A DNA stretch of 64,000 bases from Macrostomum hystrix (lineage: Eukaryota; Platyhelminthes; Macrostomidae), in contig CATNEN010000038.1 of NCBI GenBank assembly GCA_950097015.1, positions 17,246,001 through 17,310,000 on the forward strand, in the 5' to 3' direction. Shown piece by piece: positions 10,466-21,287 of this stretch (position 1 is the first letter of the stretch; each line of letters opens with the position of its first letter). The position numbers were made by a program, and so were the translations under genes. Under the pieces are notes generated by a model that had not been told where the DNA came from, did no database searches, and saw nothing but the letters and a program-made list of their open reading frames with translations.

Positions 10466-13400
10466 ATGAAGACAATGAAAAATCCGCACTATCGAGAGGT
10501 TGAAAATCTGCTGCGCCTGGGCAGTCAGCGGCTTCGTCAAGAACAGCTGTCCGAGGCACTCGACTGCTTCCAGCGGGCCTACAGGCAGGCGATCAAACTC
10601 GCCGACGCGGCCGTGATTCGATCATGCGCATTCAACCTGGGCGCCTGCATGGTTACTATTGGCGAATATGAGCGAGCGGTTCGCTATTTACAGTTGGTCC
10701 TGCCATCGGATGCGGCGGAGAAACCTGTGCCCTACGTTGGCGACGTATATTTCAACATCGGCGTGGCCCAGGAGCGCCTCGAACAAGGCGACGCCGCGAA
10801 CGAAGCCTTTCGTCACGCCTACGTCCACTATAAGAAGAACGAGAAATATCAGCTACAGGTTGAGGTGGCCTTCAGGATTGCCAGGTAAAATTTTACTTAC
10901 CTGCGCATCATCACTTAATGGCTCTTTGTTCACATTTTCATCGTAAAAGCGATGCAAATTTCACAAAGTCTTCTCTACAAATGAAATTTGACCTCACTGC
11001 GAGTTCGGACTTCGGATTGGGGGTGAGGGTCGAAGCGGTCTAACGCGTTTGCCTCTCGCACCAGATCCCTAAGCTCGATTCCGCAGCGAGGCCTCATTCA
11101 TTTGCTTCAGCTTCGGATACAAGGCTTGGGGCTAGTCGTACAATTTACGCCCTTGAGGCTAACCTTCAAAGCACAGTGAAAGTTTACGCTGCCTGACGAT
11201 GAGAAAGCCAGGAAAGATGTACATACCTGTGTGAGTATGTGCTCAGGAGTCAGCGAAATGGGCAGAATTGTTACCAAATGATGCGCCAGTGCCAATAGCC
11301 CTCCTGAAACTCTCATTATTGAGAGCCTGATGCTCTAACACCCGCCAATCACCGCCCATTTCTTCCCTACCTATTGTGACACCTACATCCCAAACTGATT
11401 GGTTCCCAGGTACTCGGAATCGCAAGCCAACATTCAGGAGGCCAGAGCTTACTACCAGGCCGCGATGGAGGCCTGTCAAGGCGACCCCACCCTGACTGAG
11501 TGGCGACTTCGCAGCCTAGTGAAGTTCGCCTACTGCAGCTGCGTCCTGGGCGACTTCGGCCCGGCGGCCACCCTAGCCGAGAGTCTCTCCGAGGCGCACC
11601 TGATTCCCAGCAGTGATTGCCGGGTGGCCGTGCTGAACGAGATGGGCATAACCCTGATGTACGCCAACAAGTACGAGGCTGCGAGGGACTGCTTCCAGGC
11701 CGGCCTGCAGAGTGTTACGAGCGCTGCCGCAGTCAAGGCTAACGGCGAAGCCAGGCGAGATCCGTTATTCCAGCGAGCCGCCTTCCGGCAGAACATCGCC
11801 TCGGCGCTGACTGCGCTGAACAAATTCGAAGAGGCAATCGGCAACTATGAGGATGCGATGAAGCTGTTTGACGCTTCGGAGAATTCCAATAGCCTTGGAA
11901 AGGGTCATTGCTTTCTAAATGCGGCGCTGTGTCACGCCAGATTATCGGGGCTCGAACATCGGACCGCAGCCAATCAGCTCTATGAGAAGGCGCTGCAGTG
12001 CGCCAGGGAAGCAGGTGGGTTAGCGAGTTTGCTTGTTTGGTTGTTTCATCAGTTTTTGGGTTGGTTGCATGGCTCTCCCTGTTTTTGTTTGTTTGTTAGG
12101 TTGTTTGTTTGTTTGTTTGTTTGTTTATCTGTTGCAAGGGTTTTAGTCTTGTGGTTAGAGCGTCGAACTAACGACTTGAAGGTCAGGTGTTCGATTCCTG
12201 ACTCCACTGGAAAAATTTGTGTCCTTTACCAATATACTTAACTCTGCATTTCATCAGTTTACCCGGCTCTGAAACTGGTTCCAGCATCAGCTGCGGTAAC
12301 TGAGGGTGGGTGTGGCGTCCCCCCACCAGTCCATGGACTGAACAGCCGTACCCAGCCGCGCAGATGCGTCGCGTAATAGCTTCGGTCGGCTGCACATCTG
12401 GCCCGATTGGGGCAGGTGTAATTAAATAGTTTAATTATAATTGCTAATTTTTTCTTTGCTGATTGTTGATTAAAAAAAAGAGTCAGCTGATTAAAAGAAA
12501 CATATTTTTTTAACCCCTAACCGCACCGTAGAGGATCGCACGACACAATGGCAGGCTCTTGAAGCGATGGGCGCCATTGCCTACACCGACGGCGATGTCA
12601 ACGCCGCCGAGGAGAAGTTTTCGGCATCTCTGGCCCTGCTGACACAGTCAGACAGTGTCCACAGACAGCGAATCGAAGCCAAGCTGTTGCAAGCTCGTGC
12701 AGTGTCGGACAGGAGATCCGTAAGTCCTTTGGTGTTTTTATGACTAGAACCAGAAATTTCATAAAAACGTCTTTTAAAACTGCAGGCTCGAGCTTCGACT
12801 GGTCAAGGAACGCCGGAAAGAGTTCGGTTAGTAAAATATGACGCGATTTTTATTGGTTGCGACTTTTTATTCAGTTTCGGCCAGTTTTTTTAGAAACGTG
12901 TCATGCTAAAGAGCGCATGCTGCGAATTCTCATCATTTTATGCCTTTTTGAATATTCTTATTTGAGTCTTTGTTTCGAAGCATTTAGTGAAAAATCTTCA
13001 AAGTTTCTACTTTGGCAATAGGTTCAATTTTTGGATCATAAAATCAAGAACTCTTAATAATTATATTTGTTTGCAGGACGGCTGTGGTCACTGGCACATC
13101 ACATGTTAACACGTGACCGGCAGCCAGCGAGGTGGCAATTCTGCCCTTTTTGCTGACTCCTGAGCACACACGCACACATGTACATGCCCTGACTTTCTCA
13201 TCGTCAGGCAGTGTACACTCTCTGTGCCTTGGAGGTTGGCCCTCAAGGGCGTAAATTGCACGACAAGCCCCCAAGCCTTCTCTCCGCGGCTGCGCCACAA
13301 ATGAATGTGGCCTCGCCGCGGAATCGAGCTCAGGGACCTTGATGCGAGAGGCAAACGCTTTAGACCACTCTGCCACTGAACTGCCGAGTCAAAAATGAAA

Positions 13401-16400
13401 ATTTGCGCATTTTAGGCTTGTTTTGAAGATAATAACATCGTATGCTAACAGTAGACCCGCAGCCAGCGAGGTGGCAATTCTGCCGATTTCATATTTCGCT
13501 GAGGGTTATAGCCTAGCGGTTAGGGCGTCGGACTCACGACTTGAAGGTCGGAGGTTCGATTACCGACTCCACTGGAACAGTAGCCTATATGTGTCCTATA
13601 GCAAGACGCTTAATTCTGCCTTGCTTCAGTTCACCCAGCTGTTAAATGGGTACCAGCATTAGCTGGGATAATTGAGGGTGGGTGTGGCGTCCCCCCAGTC
13701 CATGGACTGGACAGCAATAGCTGCGGCTGTGCTGTCGGCTGCACATCTGGCCCAATTGGGGCAGGTGTAATCAATTATTATGAAATGATTAATGAAGATA
13801 ATAAAACACTGGCCGAGATTCATTATTCTATTAATATAAAAAACATATATTTTAAATTTTGAAAGGCCAACAGACATCAGTAAGCAGTTATTATTAGAAG
13901 ACATGGCTGCATCGATTGCTGCTGGAAACCTAAAATTGACCACATTGGAAGATTCATTCCTGTACGGCCCGCCGCATACTACTGCCCATGGTGCGAGTAG
14001 TATTGACAGTTTTGGCAGCGACAGCAATGACTTCAGCACTGCCACTGCCAAACTGCTGGCTGACCTAGAAGGGTACTTTTTCTAATTAGTCTAGTCGTAT
14101 TAGTTAGAAGTAGAAATTCCTTGCTTTTTAGAATTGGGAAAATTGTGAACAAATTTTTTTTACTCGTATTTTTCCTTGCAAAATAGTTTCATTTACTAAT
14201 TTAACTTTTAGCTTTTGACTCCCAGTACCTTTTGACGTCCTGTTAGACAGATGAGTTTAATGTTAGACAGATGAGTTTACTGTTAGACAGATGAGTTTAC
14301 TGTTAGACAGATGAGTTTACTGTTAGACAGATGAGTTTACTGTTAAACACATGAGTTTATTGGTAGACAGATAAGTTTACTGTTAGACAGATGAGTTTAC
14401 TGTTAGACAGATGAGTTTACTGTTAGACAGATGAGTTTACTGTTAGACAGATGAGTTTACTGTTAGACAGATGAGTTTACTGTTAGACAGATGAGTTTAC
14501 TGTTAAACAGATGAGTTCATTGGTAGACAGATAAGTTTACTGTTAGACAGGTGAGTTTACTGTTAGACAGATGAGTTTACTGTTAGACAGATGAGTTTAC
14601 TGTTAGACAGATGAGTTTACTGTTAGACAGATGAGTTTACTGTTAGACAGATGAGTTTAATGTTAGACAGATGAGTTTACTGTTAGACAGATGAGTTTAC
14701 TGTTAGACAGATGAGTTTACTGTTAGACAGATGAGTTTACTGCTAGACAGATGAGTTTACTGTTAGACAGATAAGTTTACTGTTAGACAGATAATTTTAC
14801 TGTTAGACAGATAAGTTTACTGTTAGACAGATAAGTTTACTGTTAGACAGATGAGTTTACTGTTAGACAGATAAGTTTACTGTTAGACAGATAATTTTAC
14901 TGTTAGACAGATAAGTTTACTGTTAGACAGATAAGTTTACTGTTAGACAGATAAGTTTACTGTTAGACAGATGAGTTTACTGTTAGACAGATGAGTTTAC
15001 TGTTAGAAAGATGAGTTTACTGTTAGACAGATGAGTTTACTGTTAGACAGATGAGTTTACTGTTAGACAGATAAGTTTACTGTTAGAAAGATGAGTTTAC
15101 TGTTAGACAGATGAGTTTACTGTTAGACAGATGAGTTTACTGTTAGACAGATAAGTTTACTGTTAGACAGGTGAGTTTACTGTTAGACAGATGAGTTTAC
15201 TGTTAGACAGATGAGTTTACTGTTAGACAGATGAGTTTACTGTTAGACAGATGAGTTTACTGTTAGACAGATAAGTTTACTGTTAGAAAGATGAGTTTAC
15301 TGTTAGACAGATGAGTTTACTGTTAGACAGATGAGTTTACTGTTAGAAAGAAAAGTTTACTGTTAGAAAGATGAGTTTACTGTTAGACAGATGAGTTTAC
15401 TGTTAGACAGATGAGTTTATTGGTAGACGGATAAGTTTTGGCTGATGAATTTTCTGTTATACTGAGAAGTTTCCTGTTGGACACCACAATAGTACTGTTA
15501 TCATTACCGTAGAAACTTTTCAGAATTTTTTGCTTTGCGAAAATTGCTTCCTAGAGTTAAGACTTCCATGTTTTTCAAGCTTCTGTTTTTATTATCAATG
15601 AAAATCTTCTGCTGCTTAAATCATCCACACCTCAACCTCAAATCAATCTTTTAAAGAGCTTCAGATCAATCAAATGAAAATCAGCAGCAGCAGCAGCAGC
15701 CGCCGCCGCCGCCGTTGCCGCCGCAGTCGCCAGGAAAGTCATCGCAGGGCACTCCACGCCGTGTTGTAGTCCATTCGGCAATGCAGTAAGTGCAGAATTA
15801 ACTGTCACTCTCACTTTGGGTTGTTTTATGTAGATCTGATCTGATTGGTCAATACACATCGTACTGTTGCTATTTTTAGAAAATCAAAGTCAACTTGTCA
15901 CAAGCTTTTCTAAAAATAGCAACACCCTAACCCTTCCTGACCAATCAAATCGAACGATAAATCCTAACCGCCCGCAAAAGTGCTCAGTTTATAGTCCCAC
16001 TTCCCCGGTGTAACTAACTACCGCAGTGAAGACGTTCACGGCTCCTACGAACTTGACAGCGGTGTCAATGGCAGCTTCGGGACGGCCGACGGTGCAGGCG
16101 CGCCCTCCTCGAGTCGGCAGGATTCCGAACAAAATAATCAGTGAGTCATCAAATCAATTGATCTCACTATTATCTCACAGCTATTAGTTCGGAGGCTTAC
16201 AAGGTCAGTTTATGGCACAGCCGCAACCATTGCGTACCCATCCAAAGTATGTGAACAGCTGTTTAGTCCAAGGACTGAAGGACTAACACAGCAGTATAAA
16301 ACTTCTACCTGATTAAATGCTGATTAACATATGCTTAACTAACTTAGCGTATGCCTGCGTACAGTATCTGTGTGCGTGTGTGCTCAGGAGTCAGCGAAAT

Positions 16401-17787
16401 GGGAAGAAATTGCCTCCTCGCTGGCTGCGGGTCACCAAATGATGTGCCATTGCCCGCAGCCCTCCTGCAATTATTATTAATTGACTGAACTCACGGCAGT
16501 TAAACTTTTGCAGTCAATCACCACCTGTCCCTGCGGCTAGCAACGCAGACGGTAATCAGAGTACTAGCAGTATTTACACTAGCAACAGCAGCAGCAGCAG
16601 CAGCAGTGAAAGAGCAATAAGCGGTCCCACACCTGTTGAAGTATCAAACATCGAACAGCAGCAGCAGCAGCAGCAGCTGACTCGCCGACCGAAATCGCCA
16701 AATCAGTCGGACGAGATGAGGCGGCCCTCGTTGACGATTGCTCCGCTCGAAGAGAATAAGGTGTGTTAATAATCAGATTACTAGACCTATATTTCTTACA
16801 GCCTTCACTGACTTATTTTTCGTCCTATCGGCCTAGGGTTTTCTACGTCTATTTTTAGAAACTAAAACCCAATCACGTGACTGACCTGACTCGAAAAAGT
16901 TTTAAAGGCGATTTCCGAGTCTCGCTTATTTTTATTCAACTATTTAAATGTGTCTTTAGACTACAAAGAGCTACTTAAGTGTACTTAACTGTCTTACGAA
17001 GGATAAAACAAATGACGAAGTAGAAATTAGAAAGTTATCTAGTTCTTCTAAACGAGTAACAACATGTGGCGGTGGTCCTAAATCTCGACGTTTTGTCAAA
17101 CTAGAGGATAAGACAATGAGACGAAAGACGTGCAATCGTAATTGGCATAACAATGAACAAGAATTTCTTATCAAATGACAGATCTAACTCGGCAAGGACC
17201 TAAAAATCTCTGGTCGTCTCAATCTCCTGGCATTTTACTCGTAGTAAAAACTTATACTTTCTAGGAAATCAACTTGTCGTGTCGTGTTTATTTCTTAGAA
17301 AGCCGTTTCAATTTTTGTTTAATTGAGGTCAATACTAAACATGATACAAATATTTAGAAATCAAATCTTTAACATTTCTAATCGGCTGCAACAGCAAGTT
17401 GCGTCTAAAGACGATGCACCTCCAGCAGCAGCAGCAGGAGCCAATGGTGAAGCTGCCGCCAGCTCCGGGAAGCGCAGAGGCTCGGACAGCTCGTGCAGTT
17501 CATGTAGCAGCTACACTTCATCATCCTACACCAGCTATGCCAGCTCGTCTAGTGCCAGCGTTCGCAATCTAGATGCACTGAGGAACACCAATGCCGGAGG
17601 TAAGTTGGCCCTTGCGAATCTCAAGTCACGATAAACATTTGTTTATTCGCTAATTTAAATAATCAGGCTATTGCGCCTAGTGGACGACTTAAAAGTTCAA
17701 AAGTTACAATAAAAAGACTGTATTGAAATGGTATAATCTGTAAAATTTTGATCCTCGTACATCTGCAGACAAGTCAAAATCTAATGG

Positions 17788-17820
<33 letters not shown>

Positions 17821-20392
17821 CTCAGGTTCAGCAGCTGGCGGAGTAGCCAACGGCGAGTCGGGAAATACCAGGCGAGAAATGTGAGTAATGTGAATGTGCA
17901 TTATTTACTTTTATGTTCTTTTAGTTGTTATCTTCTGGGCAATTTCATATCCATTTGATTTCATCATTCTATTATAAAATTACCTCTAACTCTTTTCAGC
18001 TCGGATGAAGGCCAAATCTAAAATGACATTTCTAAAATGTAATTATCACATTTTCACTTGTCACGTACATTCATGCTTCGATCGTCACAATAATTCGATG
18101 CCTGTATGATTTCGGAAATTCTTAAAAACTCTTTTCTAAAACACTTAAAATATTTAACAGAATAATGTTGCCGTGGTGATTAATGTTTCACAATCTGAAT
18201 TAACGCGTTACCTCACTTCCTAAACATGAAGTACTATTAGCATTCGGTTTTTTCTAATCGTCCTACTGCCAGTAGATGAGTTAGGATATGTTTAGCATTT
18301 TTTTGCGAAGAAGCTAATTCAGTATGCGTCATATGCATAATCTTCATTCCTCACTTCCCCACTTCATCTTTCTCGTCCCTCTGCCTTCCCCCGCGCCGGT
18401 GTAGAGTACTCTTTTCACCCTCTGCGCACCAGAATGCCGCACTGCCTCATCCGTCATACAAGGTACAGACTTATATGCGTAAGCAGCTAAAAGTACGTCT
18501 GGGGCCATTAAATATAAGCGACTGTGTCTGACAACCAGAGAGCAGCTTTTTTGAATTCTACAGTGAGGAAGAGAGGAAGAGAGCGATCTGATAAAGAGGG
18601 GAACACAGAGAGAGAGAGAGCGAGAGAGAGATAGGGAAGAGACGGAACGGAGGACGCACAGCAGCTGTGCGCTGGGACCATGAACCAGGATCAGGGACCA
18701 GGACCATAGGAATTAGGCGAAAGAACGCTCTACTGCATAACGATCTATATTCTGTGTTTAACAATGACTTACAAGCGCGGCGAGAATATTGGACAGTTAA
18801 AAAATGATCAAACTAATATCAAACTAAATGTCTGGCCCCGTGCATGGATGTATTATAATAGAGGATGTACAGTGAACTGTACAGACAACTCAGACTGCAA
18901 CTAGTCAAAAACATTGTCTGACTTGCATTTTGTGGTCAACTCATTATTATATGCATGCAGTTTGTATTATTAATTCATAAAACTAATTAACTAATGAATC
19001 ATGTGATATCAATGCTGGCGACAAGCTCAGAACTATTATAGGAAAGAAATAACAAAATTTATAGCAAAAAGTCTATTGGCATTGAGCCAAGTTTATCGCA
19101 TAACCAGTCGTGACTATGCAAAAACCGTTTGGGCTGCGTCTGACAGGTTTGGGTTGCGTCTGACAGGTTTGGGTTGCGTCTGACAGGTTTAGGCTGTGTC
19201 TGACAGGTTTAGGCTGTGTCTGACAGGTTTGGGCTGCGTCTGACAGGTTTGGGTTGCGTCTGACAGGTTTGGGCTGCGTCTGACAGGTTTGGGTTGCGTC
19301 TGACAGGTTTGGGTTGCGTCTGACAGGTTTGGGCTGCGTCTGACAGGTTTGGGTTGCGTCTGACAGGTTTGGGTTGCGTCTGACAGGTTTAGGCTGTGTC
19401 TGACAGGTTTGGGTTGCGTCTGACAGGTTTGGGCTGTGTCTGACAGGTTTGGGTTGCGTCTGACAGGTTTAGGCTGTGTCTGACAGGTTTGGGCTGTGTC
19501 TGACAGGTTTGGGTTGCGTCTGACAGGTTTGGGTTGCGTCTGACAGGTTTAGGCTGTGTCTGACAGGTTTGGGCTGTGTCTGACAGGTTTGGGTTGCGTC
19601 TGACAGGTTTGGGTTGCGTCTGACAGGTTTAGGCTGTGTCTGACAGGTTTGGGTTGCGTCTGACAGGTTTGGGTTGCGTCTGACAGGTTTAGGCTGTGTC
19701 TGACAGGTTTGGGTTGTGTCTGACAGGTTTGGGTTGCGTCTGACAGGTTTAGGCTGTGTCTGACAGGTTTGGGTTGTCTTTGTCAGGTTTGGATTGTCCT
19801 TGTCAGGTTTGGATTGTCTTTGGCAGGTTTGGATTGTCTTTGTCAGGTTTGGATTGTCTTTGTCAGGTTTGGATTGTCTTTGTCAGGTATGGATTGTCTT
19901 TGTCAGGTGTGGATTGTCTTTGTCAGGTTTGGATTGTCTCTGACAGGTTTGCGTAGTGTCTGACAGGTTTGGGTTGACAGTTTGTATTTGACAGGTTGGG
20001 ATTTTAAGGATGTGTTATAAAATCCTTAAAGACCGTAACACATTAACTCAACCAGGCATGTCTAACAAGATGCATATAAGTTGTTGCTTAATTGTGAAAT
20101 CTAATAGCTTTCAATTTGGTTGTCATTATATTCTGTGAAGTAATTTCGTCTCTCTTTCACCCTGAAACTCCGCAGTGAGCACATGCTCTACCTCAGACAC
20201 CTGCAAGAATTGGAGAAGCGTCAGCTAGAGCATCAGCGACTTATTGAGCTGCAGCAGCAGCAGAAACTGCAGCAACAGCAGCAAGCTCAGAAGCCGAGCA
20301 GTTCAAATCAAGAACAAAATTTTCAAAACTCAAGTCAACTAAAGGGCAATGCCAGTGGAACAGCCAAGTCTAGAACTTGTATAATTATGTAG
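10466..20392 (+). CDS. TTC24: TTC24-like tetratricopeptide protein with C-terminal CaaX box
   Basis: Eleven exons: 10466-10884, 11410-12014, 12532-12719, 12786-12826, 13881-14072, 15657-15785, 16027-16140, 16514-16760, 17395-17599, 17769-17880 and 20176-20392. All phases close, giving 822 residues. Residues 1-400 are TPR helices; EALDCFQRAYRQA, CAFNLGACMVTIGEYERAV and YFNIGVAQERLEQGDA resemble vertebrate TTC24. Residues 400-750 are low complexity, with Gln, Ser, Ala and Pro runs encoded by CAG or CCG repeats (Q6P5, S7, Q7, Q10). The last exon adds a Gln/Leu-rich helix (LQELEKRQLEHQRLIE) and ends SRTCIIM-stop, a CaaX motif with Met last, which in known proteins favours farnesylation. An alternative last exon at 18000-18021 gives a short SDEGQI end. 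The TTC24 assignment rests on the N-terminal half. Its function is unknown to me; membrane anchoring is inference. Confidence 0.8.
11027..11320 (+). mobile_element. SINE family B
   Basis: Head with gtttgcctctcgcacca and gctcgattccgcagcgaggc, body with caatttacgcccttgaggct and cctgacgatgagaaagcca, tail with gctcaggagtcagcgaaatg. It lies in intron 1 of the TTC24-like gene. Confidence 0.87.
12133..12425 (+). mobile_element. SINE family A
   Basis: tRNA-like head (cttgtggttagagcgtcgaa, then gtgttcgattcctgactcca), body with agtccatggactgaacagcc, and 3' end ctgcacatctggcccgattg. A run of tttg repeats precedes it. It lies in intron 2 of the TTC24-like gene. Confidence 0.88.
13073..13388 (-). mobile_element. 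SINE family B, reverse orientation
   Basis: Nearly complete copy on minus: tail aattgccacctcgctggctg, body caatttacgcccttgagggc and head gcagagtggtctaaagcgtt with gagctcgattccgcggcgag. This is one of the least diverged copies and a good family reference. It lies in intron 4 of the TTC24-like gene. Confidence 0.9.
13497..13775 (+). mobile_element. SINE family A
   Basis: Head cctagcggttagggcgtcgg and B-box-like ggttcgattaccgactcca, body agtccatggactggacagca, 3' end atctggcccaattggggcag. It lies about 100 bp after a reverse-oriented family B copy in the same intron. Confidence 0.9.
14241..15437. repeat. 20-bp tandem array (about 60 units)
   Basis: A very regular array of the 20-bp unit tgttagacagatgagtttac in intron 5 of the TTC24-like gene. 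A common variant has agataag for agatgag. Less frequent variants have gaaag or aattt. The flanks (ggtagacggataagttttgg) are degenerate copies. Confidence 0.98.
15866..15923. other. Perfect 18-bp inverted repeat with MEF2-like cores
   Basis: gttgctatttttagaaaa (15866-15883) is exactly complementary to 15906-15923, with a 22-nt loop. Each arm holds ctatttttag or ctaaaaatag, which fits the MEF2 consensus CTA(A/T)4TAG. A CCAAT-type sequence (gaccaatcaaat) follows. It lies in intron 6 of the TTC24-like gene and could be a hairpin, a small palindromic element or an enhancer. Confidence 0.7.
16364..16478 (+). mobile_element. SINE family B tail fragment
   Basis: gtgtgctcaggagtcagcga, then cctcctcgctggctgcgggt and atgatgtgccattgcccgca, match the 3' part of family B. 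The head and body are missing. Confidence 0.75.
18000..18021 (+). CDS. TTC24: Alternative short last exon of the TTC24-like gene
   Basis: After a good acceptor (taactcttttcag at 17999), the phase-2 junction from exon 10 (ends ..gaaat at 17880) reads into I-S-D-E-G-Q-I and TAA at 18019-18021. It competes with the exon at 20176, which fits the same phase and reads I-E-H-M-L. The short form lacks the helix and the CaaX box. No AATAAA is visible close downstream, so the short form needs transcript support. Confidence 0.45.
18022..19126. other. Intron sequence without recognised genes
   Basis: Part of the last TTC24-like intron. It holds a purine-rich GA microsatellite at about 18565-18640 (agagagagagagcgagagag) followed by a repeated ggaccatgaacc/ggaccaggacc word. 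No exon with matching phase was found. Confidence 0.55.
19127..19996. repeat. 20-bp tandem array (about 43 units)
   Basis: Units of tctgacaggtttgggttgcg with gggctgcg, aggctgtg and gggttgtg variants. The right-hand block 19780-19940 is a distinct subfamily (tttgtcaggtttggattgtc). The unit length equals that of the unrelated array at 14241-15437 in the same gene. Confidence 0.98.
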
Positions 20393-21281
20393 GTCTAGTT
20401 TTACAGTTTCACAGAAAATTAACTTATTGGTTGAGTTTGAGAACTCCTATATATAATTATAAATTTGTTCGTATACTCAAGATGCAGATTTTCATTATTA
20501 TGTTTAGCCACATTCTTTTAATAGAGCAGAACTTTTTTGTCAATTTCCTTTTCAAGTACTTTTGCTGCCTCTTAATTCGAAGCGCTGTCTTTCGAGATAT
20601 AAAAAATGGAATCTCCTCATTGTTTAATGAGAAACAATTTTTCTTTTCAAACTTGCCAAGAAGTGATAACTGATCTTTAATGAAAAATCTTATACTCAGC
20701 GCTAAAGTTAAAGTACATCCGAATCATGCAGCTTATCTATATTACTCAGTTTTCTCCCTCGGCGTCCTTCTATTCAAGTTTACTCAACTATAACTTAATA
20801 ACATAATGCGTGCGTGCGTCAGTAGCTGGACAAACACACAAAGTCGCTTAGTAGCGCGTGACAGCTTGATAAGACTGCGCTTTTCTGCGCGGCGCTATTT
20901 TTAGCAGCCAATAAGATTCAAGGGTAAGGGGTCACGTGATGTTTCCATTTGGGAATTTATTTACCGCTTTCCTGTGATTCGTGAATGTGCCACTTTTTTC
21001 TGGTGTATATGTACTGATGATGTGCACGTGAGTTCTGAGCATTTTATTGATTTTTATAAACTATAGAGTTACAGGTTCATTCAATACGTATAGTCGTCTA
21101 AAAAAGTGAACTATTTTATATATTAAGTAATTAGTATTTGGGACTTTCGTAGAGTTTCAAATATATTCTGCTTGCTATGATGTCAGGTATCATTTAATTT
21201 ATAAGTGATCATTATTTTCTCTACAATAGAATTGCCTGACTTTATAAATGCCGCTAAAATACTGTATACGCGAGTGTTTGA

Positions 21282-21287
21282 AATAAA
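21282..21287 (+). terminator. Candidate polyadenylation signal, TTC24-like gene
   Basis: A plus-strand AATAAA about 890 nt after the CaaX-encoding stop codon. No nearer canonical signal was seen. Confidence 0.3.

Noticed and set aside
13320-13388. tRNA gene (Leu/Ser-like) on minus
   Set aside because: It is the head of a SINE B copy; the homologous body continues beyond it and recurs at other loci.
14073-14085. Stop soon after TTC24-like exon 5 (..LEGYFF-stop)
   Set aside because: It would truncate the protein, but a gg|gtactt donor and phase-matched exons downstream support splicing; a short isoform is not excluded.
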